In this document: positions 1 to 6,466 of the stretch, piece by piece
Position numbering within the stretch: position 1 is the first letter of the stretch
Layout of the letters: each line of letters opens with the position of its first letter
Assembly (NCBI GenBank): GCA_900550415.1
Contig: URSO01000004.1
Location: 1 to 53,104, forward strand
Direction of reading: 5' to 3'
Source: an uncultured Collinsella sp.
GTDB lineage: Bacteria; Actinomycetota; Coriobacteriia; Coriobacteriales; Coriobacteriaceae
DNA length: 53,104 nt
Notes under the pieces: generated by a model
What the model was told of the DNA's origin: nothing
What the model saw: only the letters and a program-made list of their open reading frames with translations
The model's database searches: none
Position numbers and translations under genes: made by a program

Positions 1-2669
1 GCTTTACAGCCATCTACCTCAACCCCATTTTTGAAGCCGCGAGCAACCACCGCTACGACACGGCCGACTACACCAAGATCGACCCGATCCTGGGCACCGA
101 GCAGGACTTTACCGAGCTGTGCCAGGCGGCCGAGAAGCTGGGCATCTCCATCATTCTGGACGGCGTCTTTAACCATACGGGTGACGACTCGATCTATTTC
201 AACCGCTACGGCAACTACCCCGGCGTGGGCGCGTGGCAGAGCGAGGATTCGCCATGGCGCGATGCGTTTTATTTCCACGAGGACGGCTCATACGACTGCT
301 GGTGGGGCGTGGGCAATATGCCCGCCATCAATGAGAGCTCTGAGCTGGTACGCGAGCGGCTCCTGGGCAAGGACGGCGTGATCCGTAAATGGCTACGTGC
401 CGGCGCTCATGGCTGGCGCCTAGACGTGGCCGACGAGCTTTCCGATGACTTCCTGGCCGAGATCAAAAAGGCCGTGCTCGCCGAGAAGCCTGATGCACTG
501 TTGCTCGGCGAAGTCTGGGAAGACGCCTCCAACAAGATCAGCTACGGCCATCTGCGCCGCTATCTGCAAGGCTCCGAGCTGGACTCTGCTATGGATTACC
601 CCTTCCGCGACATGGTCATCGGCTTTTTGATGGGCTACAAGAACGCCTACCAGGCAGCCGAGGATATCGAAACCCTGCGCGAGAACTATCCCCGTGAGGC
701 CCTGTCCTGCGCACTTAATCTGCTTTCGAGCCACGACCGTCCGCGCATTATCTCGGTGCTCGGCGGCGGCCCCGATGAGTCGCAGCTGCCCGAGTGCGAG
801 CGCAGCAAATGGCGTCTGGACGAGAACTCGATGGGCCTGGCCAAGAGCCGTTTTTGGCTCGCAACGCTCATGCAGATGACGTTCCCGGGCGTGCCTTCGA
901 TTTACTATGGCGATGAGTACGGCCTGGAGGGTCTAACCGATCCGGGCAACCGCCGCACCCTGCCGACCAAGGACCAACTGCACGACTTCGACACGCTGGC
1001 TATTGTCAAAAACGCCTCCGCCGTACGCCGCGCACTACCGTTTATGATCGACGGCGAGATCAAGGCCTTCGCGCTCAACGACGAGGTGCTGGCCTACAAC
1101 CGCACGGGCAAGAATGGCGAGTCTGCGACGGTTATCATCAACCGCAGTCTGCGCAATTCGCACCGCGTGACGATTCCGACGCTCGGCGAATGTGCGAGTG
1201 ACGTGATCAGCGGTCACGAGCGCGAGATCCACAACGGCACGGTTACGCTCGACCTGTACCCGTTGGGCTCTTCGATCATCTATCACCATGCCGAGCAGCG
1301 CCTGCAAGAGCCGCTTGATCACGGCGCGGGCGTCGTGTGCCACATCACCTCGGTACCGACCGATGACGGCAAGCCCGGCACAATCGGCGCACCCACGCGT
1401 CGCTTTATCGACCATCTGGCCGCTATGGGCATGCATTACTGGCAGGTTCTGCCTGTCAACCCGACGGACTTCTTCCGCTCCCCTTACGCCGGTCCTTCGG
1501 CCTTTGCAGGCAATATCGACCTGCTGCCCGAGAGCCACGAGGAGCTGGCCGCCGACTTTGAGACCTGGAAGGCCCGCGGCGGCGAGGATGCCGATCCGCT
1601 GTACACCGCGTTTAAACATCGCAATGCCGATTGGCTCGAGAAGTACTGCGTCTACATGGCCGTTAAGAAGTACTTTGAGGGCGAGTCGCGCCACGATTGG
1701 CCGGCCGATGTCGCGCGCTACAACGAGCATCTGATTGACGACAAGCGTTTCCACGACGAGGCAGAGTTGCAGGCATACATGCAGTACCGCTTTGACCTTG
1801 CCTGGTGCGAGCTCATGAACTATGCGCACAAGAAGGGCATCGAGGTCATCGGCGATATCCCTATGTATGTCTCGGACGATTCGGCCGACGCGTGGAGCGA
1901 GCCCGAGAACTTCTGGCTGTCCGATACCGGCAAGGCAATTGAGATTTCGGGCGCGCCGCCCGACAACTTTGCGCCCGAGGGTCAGGTGTGGGGCAACCCG
2001 ACGTTCCGCTGGGACCACATGAAGCAAAACGGCTACCGCTGGTGGATGGATCGCCTGCGTCGTGCGTTTTCGCTCTACGACCGCGTGCGCCTGGATCACT
2101 TCCTGGGCTTCCACAGCTACTTTAGCATTCCCGCGGGTAAGGCCTGCGCCGACGGGCGTTGGCTGTCAGGCCCGGGCAAGGACCTGTTCCAGACCGCCTA
2201 TGACGAGCTGGGTCCGCTCAACTTTATCGCCGAGGATCTGGGTTACCTGACGCCCGGCGTTCGCGCCATGGCTTCGACTTGCGGCTTCCCCGGTATGGAC
2301 GTACTGGAGTTTAGCGATTACGACGTTCGTTGCGGCGTGCACCCTACGCGCGGCAAGATCCTGTACACATCGACGCATGACACGTCGACGCTCGCGGGTT
2401 GGTGCACGCGCTCCTTTGCGGGCGGCGACGAGCCGAGCGGTGTTGAGGTGGCAGCCAAGCTGATGAGCGACGCGCTGACAAGCGACGCTCCCCTGGTGAT
2501 GATGCCGCTGCAGGACGTGCTGGGGCTTGGCGACGACACGCGCATGAACGTACCGGGCGTGGCCACGGGCAACTGGACCTGGCAGGCTGACGAGGCCGAC
2601 GTTGCGGCCGCCGAGAGCAAAACCGCACAGCTCCTGCGCAACACGCATAGATTCTGGGGCGAAGCGTGA
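1..2669 (+). CDS. malQ: Alpha-amylase family glycosidase fused to 4-alpha-glucanotransferase (GH13-GH77), 5' end outside window
   Basis: The reading frame is open from the window edge (codons start at base 3), so the N-terminus is missing. The first part, to about base 1285, is a GH13 (beta/alpha)8 hydrolase. It shows IYLNPIFEAASNHRYDT, DGVFNHTG, the nucleophile region GWRLDVADE (Asp codon 423-425), the acid GEVWEDA (Glu 510-512) and SSHDRPRI (Asp 735-737). From about base 1290 to the end is a GH77 amylomaltase with RLDHFLGF (nucleophile Asp 2094-2096), IAEDLG (acid Glu 2232-2234) and STHDTSTLAGW. By family, the GH13 half cleaves alpha-1,4-glucans or cyclodextrins inside the cell and the GH77 half transfers maltooligosaccharides, so one polypeptide would couple cutting and disproportionation of maltodextrins. 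A weak hairpin terminator follows. Family assignment is firm; exact substrate is not. Confidence 0.93.
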   Translation, partial: FTAIYLNPIFEAASNHRYDTADYTKIDPILGTEQDFTELCQAAEKLGISIILDGVFNHTGDDSIYFNRYGNYPGVGAWQSEDSPWRDAFYFHEDGSYDCWWGVGNMPAINESSELVRERLLGKDGVIRKWLRAGAHGWRLDVADELSDDFLAEIKKAVLAEKPDALLLGEVWEDASNKISYGHLRRYLQGSELDSAMDYPFRDMVIGFLMGYKNAYQAAEDIETLRENYPREALSCALNLLSSHDRPRIISVLGGGPDESQLPECERSKWRLDENSMGLAKSRFWLATLMQMTFPGVPSIYYGDEYGLEGLTDPGNRRTLPTKDQLHDFDTLAIVKNASAVRRALPFMIDGEIKAFALNDEVLAYNRTGKNGESATVIINRSLRNSHRVTIPTLGECASDVISGHEREIHNGTVTLDLYPLGSSIIYHHAEQRLQEPLDHGAGVVCHITSVPTDDGKPGTIGAPTRRFIDHLAAMGMHYWQVLPVNPTDFFRSPYAGPSAFAGNIDLLPESHEELAADFETWKARGGEDADPLYTAFKHRNADWLEKYCVYMAVKKYFEGESRHDWPADVARYNEHLIDDKRFHDEAELQAYMQYRFDLAWCELMNYAHKKGIEVIGDIPMYVSDDSADAWSEPENFWLSDTGKAIEISGAPPDNFAPEGQVWGNPTFRWDHMKQNGYRWWMDRLRRAFSLYDRVRLDHFLGFHSYFSIPAGKACADGRWLSGPGKDLFQTAYDELGPLNFIAEDLGYLTPGVRAMASTCGFPGMDVLEFSDYDVRCGVHPTRGKILYTSTHDTSTLAGWCTRSFAGGDEPSGVEVAAKLMSDALTSDAPLVMMPLQDVLGLGDDTRMNVPGVATGNWTWQADEADVAAAESKTAQLLRNTHRFWGEA

Positions 2670-2713
2670 TAAAACGCCCGATATAGGGTACAGTTACAGA
2701 CGTTTGAATTTTT

Positions 2714-2740
2714 GCGGGCAGAGTAATCTGCCCGCTTTGT
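2714..2740 (+). terminator. Weak intrinsic terminator after the GH13-GH77 gene
   Basis: A perfect 9 bp stem (GCGGGCAGA / TCTGCCCGC) with a 4 nt loop is followed only by TTTGTG. It lies 45 bases after the stop codon and just upstream of the next ribosome site, so it may only partly end transcription. Confidence 0.5.
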
Positions 2741-2757
2741 GCTGAAAAGGAAGTATT

Positions 2758-2994
2758 ATGGCGCGCTACGATTACAAGTGCTCGAGCTGCGGCAACGTGT
2801 TTGAGGTTGAGCATCCCATGTCCGAGACCCCCGAGGTCGTGTGCCCCAACTGCGGCGCTCCGGCCGCCAAGACGTTCTCGGCCAGCGGCATCAAGTTTGA
2901 GGGCAGCGGCTTCTACAACACCGACCAGCGAAGCGGCGGCTCCAGCACCAGCGCCACCAGCGGCTGCTGCGCTAACTGCCCGCATAGCCACTAG
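2758..2994 (+). CDS. FmdB-type zinc ribbon protein, 78 aa
   Basis: A small protein of the FmdB/CxxC_CxxC_SSSS family, often annotated as a putative regulatory protein; its biochemical role is unknown. The N-terminal half carries the zinc ribbon CSSCG ... CPNCG, with the four cysteines in two CxxC knuckles about 21 residues apart. A Gly/Ser-rich stretch follows, and the tail ends in CCANCPHSH, which adds three cysteines and two histidines. The start is set by AAAGGAAG eight bases upstream of the ATG. A strong terminator comes ten bases after the stop, so it may be a single-gene unit or the tail of the upstream transcript. Confidence 0.85.
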   Translation: MARYDYKCSSCGNVFEVEHPMSETPEVVCPNCGAPAAKTFSASGIKFEGSGFYNTDQRSGGSSTSATSGCCANCPHSH

Positions 2995-3004
2995 TGACAA
3001 GTGG

Positions 3005-3042
3005 CCCCGCGATCAAGCCCGATCGCGGGGTTGAATTTTTTC
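3005..3042 (+). terminator. Strong intrinsic terminator after the FmdB gene
   Basis: A 10 bp perfect stem CCCCGCGATC / GATCGCGGGG with a 6 nt loop, followed by TTGAATTTTTTC. Confidence 0.88.
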
Positions 3043-3091
3043 AGGAATGAACAACGCCCCGGCGACTGGTCTGGGGTTGCGCCACGAAAAC

Positions 3092-3229
3092 GGCCTATCT
3101 ACTACGTTTGACCCGTATAGTCCGAGCACACCTGCGTTTTTACAAAATCGACGAGCCGTCTACCTGCGGTTTTGAATTCGCTAAATTCGGCATGGTTGGG
3201 GGTAATGGGTTTAATGTAGTAGATAGGCC
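3092..3229 (+). repeat. Intergenic palindromic element F (14 bp perfect outer stem, 110 nt interior)
   Basis: GGCCTATCTACTAC at 3092-3105 is the exact reverse complement of 3216-3229. Just inside, GTTTGACCCGTA (3106-3117) can pair with 3203-3215 using three G-U pairs and one mismatch, so the stem would be about 25 bp if transcribed on the plus strand. The interior holds TTTT-TAC-AAAA and GAATT-CGCTA-AATTC mini-hairpins. It sits between two convergent genes (fmdB and rsmB). No coding potential is apparent. I do not recognise the element. Confidence 0.6.
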
Positions 3230-3266
3230 CATTTCATGGCAAGCGGGTCAACCCTCGGGTGCCGTA

Positions 3267-4667
3267 TTAGTTGCGCACCAGCCTGGCGCAGAAGTGGCCG
3301 TCGTAGGAGTCGGCGTTAACGGGCACGCTTTGGAAGAGGCCTCGAGCGTTTTGGCGCAGGGTGACGAGGCTCTTGGCATGATCGTACTCGGGCAGCTGCA
3401 GAATCTGGGCTTCGGAGAGCGGCGCCACGGTAAAGCCGGCGCCCTCGGGAGAAGCAAGGAAGGCATCCACGACCTGCGTGTTCTCTTCATCAAAAACCGA
3501 GCAGGTGGCATAGATAAGCTCACCGCCGGCAGCCACGCGCGCGGCGGCTTCCTTGAGCATCGTCAGCTGCAGGCGGGGCAGCTCAGTCGTAACGTCGTTC
3601 TCGGTAAGACGCCACGGAATCTCGGGGTGGCGGCGCATGGTGCCAGTGCCAGAACACGGTGCATCGATAAAGACCGTGTCGAACAGGGCAGGCTCGCCGA
3701 GCATCGCGTCAAAGGACGTAAGCACCTCATTGAGCTCGCAGGCATCGCCTGACACCGTACGAACACCCGAGATACCGGCCTTATGCAGGCGAGCGAGATT
3801 CAGATCGCACTTGCGATCATGCAGATCGAGCGCCGTATGCTGACGCTCATAGCCCGTACGCTTGGCCTGGCACATCATCACATAGGTCTTGGTGCCACGA
3901 CCGGCACCAATCTCAAGGCAGCTACCAGGGCGCGTAGCAGCTGTGGCGATAAGTTGCGCGTTGAGATCAGATGCCACCGCGGCAGCACGCTCAAACGCAC
4001 CCGAAGCAACGGTAACCTGGGCATCAACCGGGGCATGGCAGCCCGGGAAGACAGGTGCGACGAGCTGCGAGATATACGGATCGGGCTTGGAAGCAAAAGC
4101 GTTCTCATGCAGGGCCAGCGGCGCGGGGGCCAGATTGCCGGCAAAGTTAAGCGCACCCTCTGGCGTGTCAAACGATGCTATAATGCGAGCGCACAGCCAT
4201 CGCGGCAAGCCCATCAGGCGAGACAGGCGAACCAAGCGTCGCTCAGACTCATCCACATCGGACGCAGTAGCAAAGTCCTCAACATTGTCCGCAACCTTAT
4301 GCAATACAGCATTGGCTAAGCCAGCGGCGGACTTAGCACCACTGCGAACGAGCTCAACTCCCTGACTTACGGCAACGCGGCCCGGCGTATGCAGATAGAG
4401 CATCTCGAAGGCCGAGATACGAAGCGCCATGCGAACACGCGGCGCAACCTTTTTGGGCTTATCGAGAAACTGATCGAGCAACTCGTCCAAAATACCCTGC
4501 GTGGCGGCAACACCGAGCGCCAGGCGAGCGGCAAACGCAGAATCGCGCTGGTCAATGGCCTTGGCCGATGCGCGAGAGGACAGCACGTCGCGCGCATACA
4601 TGCCGCGGCGATCGGCCTCCATCAGCACATCGAGCGCAAGCTTGCGCGCGGGAGACAGCTTGCTCAT
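3267..4667 (-). CDS. rsmB: 16S rRNA (cytosine-967-C5)-methyltransferase RsmB
   Basis: This enzyme methylates C967 of 16S rRNA using SAM. The N-terminal ~130 residues resemble the NusB-like RNA-binding fold (KLALDVLMEADRRG..., DELLDQFL). The rest is the Rossmann methyltransferase domain with the SAM loop EIGAGRGTKT, the general cysteine motif DAPCSGTGTMRRHPE and the nucleophile motif ATCSV typical of the Nop2/Sun family. The start chosen is the ATG overlapping the fmt stop (ATGA at 4664-4667), giving 466 aa; an upstream ATG would add 16 atypical residues. The fmt-rsmB pair is a common bacterial arrangement and implies translational coupling. Confidence 0.95.
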   Translation of the reverse strand: MSKLSPARKLALDVLMEADRRGMYARDVLSSRASAKAIDQRDSAFAARLALGVAATQGILDELLDQFLDKPKKVAPRVRMALRISAFEMLYLHTPGRVAVSQGVELVRSGAKSAAGLANAVLHKVADNVEDFATASDVDESERRLVRLSRLMGLPRWLCARIIASFDTPEGALNFAGNLAPAPLALHENAFASKPDPYISQLVAPVFPGCHAPVDAQVTVASGAFERAAAVASDLNAQLIATAATRPGSCLEIGAGRGTKTYVMMCQAKRTGYERQHTALDLHDRKCDLNLARLHKAGISGVRTVSGDACELNEVLTSFDAMLGEPALFDTVFIDAPCSGTGTMRRHPEIPWRLTENDVTTELPRLQLTMLKEAAARVAAGGELIYATCSVFDEENTQVVDAFLASPEGAGFTVAPLSEAQILQLPEYDHAKSLVTLRQNARGLFQSVPVNADSYDGHFCARLVRN

Positions 4668-5584
4668 GACAAAACACTCCAGATAAGATCGGCACCCTGC
4701 AGGCCAGCAGCCCAAGCAGAAGCAGTCATAGCACGCTTGCCATCAGGCTTAACCTCGAGCAGTTCAACCGAGCCATCAGAAAGGCCCAGGTAAACACGCT
4801 TGGCCTTAACGAGAACCTGACCCTCGCCGAGCGACACATCAGCCGCCGCAGCATCGAGCACACGCACGGTCTTGCCGGCAATCACGCAACGAGCAGGCGC
4901 GGTATCGGACGAAGCCAGCACATGACGCACGCAATCAAGCGCCGCCATCTGCGGATCCAAGCGCATCTCCTGCTTGGAAATCTTGGCAGCATGGGTGACG
5001 AGCGCCTCATCCTGTTCAGTCCACACGGCGGTGCCATCGGCAAGAGAAGGAAGCGTATCAGCCAGCAGTTTGCCGCCAAGCTCACCAAGCTCCATGGTCA
5101 GCGCCTCAGCATGCTTACCGGAAACCAACGTGGAAGCCTGAGCACAATAAGCACCAGTATCCACGCCGTGCCCAATGCGCATGATAGAAACGCCAGCAAC
5201 CTCATCACCAGCGAGAATCGCACGCTGAATAGGAGCAGCCCCACGCCAACGAGGCAGCAGCGAAGCATGAACATTCACAATACCAAGCGGCGCCATATGC
5301 AGCACCTCATCGGGCAAAATGCAACCATAGGCAGCCACACAGAAAATATCAGCCTGGGCAGCCTGGAGCGCCTCAATAACCTCCGGCGTCATACGATTAG
5401 CTTCAATAACCGGCAACCCCAGCTCAAGCGACTTAGCCTTAACAGGAGACGGCTCCAGCTTCTTACCACGTCCGCGAACAGCATCAGGACGAGTAATTAC
5501 GAGCGCAATATCATTGCCAGCCTCAACAAGCGAAGTCAGCGAAGGCACAGCAAAATCGGGCGTACCCATAAACACAATACGCAT
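4664..5584 (-). CDS. fmt: Methionyl-tRNA formyltransferase
   Basis: Transfers a formyl group from 10-formyl-THF to Met-tRNA(fMet). The protein has 306 aa, a normal length. It opens MRIVFMGTPDFAVPSL, the classic Fmt N-terminus, and contains the catalytic/folate region HASLLPRWRGAAPIQRAI and GVDTGAYCAQ. The C-terminal ~100 residues form the tRNA-binding OB-like domain. It is translationally coupled to rsmB by a 4-base overlap and lies downstream of def and priA, an order (priA-def-fmt-rsmB) widely seen in bacteria. A ~330 base gap separates it from def, so a separate promoter there is possible. Confidence 0.96.
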   Translation of the reverse strand: MRIVFMGTPDFAVPSLTSLVEAGNDIALVITRPDAVRGRGKKLEPSPVKAKSLELGLPVIEANRMTPEVIEALQAAQADIFCVAAYGCILPDEVLHMAPLGIVNVHASLLPRWRGAAPIQRAILAGDEVAGVSIMRIGHGVDTGAYCAQASTLVSGKHAEALTMELGELGGKLLADTLPSLADGTAVWTEQDEALVTHAAKISKQEMRLDPQMAALDCVRHVLASSDTAPARCVIAGKTVRVLDAAAADVSLGEGQVLVKAKRVYLGLSDGSVELLEVKPDGKRAMTASAWAAGLQGADLIWSVLS

Positions 5585-5643
5585 AAAGAACGTCTCCCCT
5601 CAACCAAAGCCGAGACGGCTACAAAGAACAGCGGAAAGCCAAG

Positions 5644-5757
5644 TCACCAGTTCATCCGCAATAACAATTCAACAAGAACAAATATACCCAAAACCAAAGA
5701 AAGAGCCGCAATAAAAGCAGCTCTTCCAACAAAGCACCTATCAGCGAAGACGCCCAT
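5644..5757 (-). CDS. Possible 37-aa single-pass membrane peptide
   Basis: In the def-fmt gap, a minus-strand frame starting at ATG 5755-5757 encodes a short basic N-terminus followed by a hydrophobic helix (AAFIAALSLVLGIFVLVELLL) ending RMNW. The helix is plausible as a transmembrane segment and its sequence is not repeat-like. The upstream GGGCCAGGG is at best a poor ribosome site, and the frame stays open upstream into palindrome A. I cannot link it to a family. It could be chance in AT-richer spacer DNA. Confidence 0.22.
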   Translation of the reverse strand: MGVFADRCFVGRAAFIAALSLVLGIFVLVELLLRMNW

Positions 5758-5801
5758 CCCTGGCCCAACGGCACCTGGGCGAGACAAGCCAGAACAACGC
5801 A

Positions 5802-5903
5802 GTCCCCGGTGCTGAGCGCCCACATATCGTCCCGCGCGCAGTTTCGCAGCGAAGCGAGAATGTTTGAGCACGGGATGATATGTGGGCGCTCAGCACCGGG
5901 GAC
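5802..5903. repeat. Long palindromic element A (33 bp arms, 36 nt core)
   Basis: The arms at 5802-5834 and 5871-5903 are complementary over 33 bases with one mismatch. The 36 nt core contains CAGTTTCGCAGCG (5839-5851) and AGAATGTTTGAGCA (5857-5870), which resemble the two core boxes of elements B, C and D elsewhere in the window while the arms do not. The element begins 8 bases beyond the def stop codon on the minus strand and could also end that transcript, although no T-run follows it. The rest of the 5585-5911 gap holds only the doubtful small ORF. Confidence 0.75.
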
Positions 5904-5911
5904 GGTGGGAC

Positions 5912-6448
5912 CTACTCCGTCTCGCCCGGTCGAGCGCCGCGGGCCAGGGCGTCCTGGTACTCCTTGACTGCCTTGATCCTCTGCATCGGCTTCAGTCGCT
6001 CGAACATAGTATTGCCATGCAGGTGATCGATCTCGTGCTGCAGGCACACGCAGAAAAGGTCGCCTGAGGCCTCGTAGCGAATCAGGTTGGCATCCAGGTC
6101 GTACGCCTCGACGACGACATGGTCGGGACGCTCAATCTCGCAGCTAATGCCAGGGATGGACAGGCAGCCCTCGCTAAACGGCACCAGATGGTCACTCTGC
6201 TCCACGATCACGGGGTTGATGAGCACGTACGGGTCATAGTCGTTCTTGTCGGTGTAGTCGCAGTCGATGGTGACGAGCTGAATAAGCTCGCCGATCTGCG
6301 GAGCAGCCAGGCCGCAGCCGCCGTTCTCGAACATCATCTTCTTCATCTTCTCGGCAAGCGCCTCGATCGCCGGGGTGATCTCCTCGATGACGGCGCACTC
6401 CTGGCGCAGACGAGGGTCGGGCGACAGTACGATTCCGTTGGCTTCCAT
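5912..6448 (-). CDS. def: Peptide deformylase
   Basis: A metalloenzyme that removes the N-formyl group from nascent proteins. All three family motifs are present: GCGLAAPQIG (motif 1), EGCLSIPG with the metal-binding Cys (motif 2) and QHEIDHLHG with the two metal-binding His and the catalytic Glu (motif 3). An ATG at 6452-6454 touches the AAAGG ribosome site directly, while the second ATG two codons on (6446-6448) has six-base spacing. I prefer the latter, giving 178 aa. It lies 18 bases after priA and is likely in the same transcript. Fmt, acting on the same formyl group, is the next clear gene. Confidence 0.95.
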   Translation of the reverse strand: MEANGIVLSPDPRLRQECAVIEEITPAIEALAEKMKKMMFENGGCGLAAPQIGELIQLVTIDCDYTDKNDYDPYVLINPVIVEQSDHLVPFSEGCLSIPGISCEIERPDHVVVEAYDLDANLIRYEASGDLFCVCLQHEIDHLHGNTMFERLKPMQRIKAVKEYQDALARGARPGETE

Positions 6449-6466
6449 GGCCATCCTTTCGGGTTG

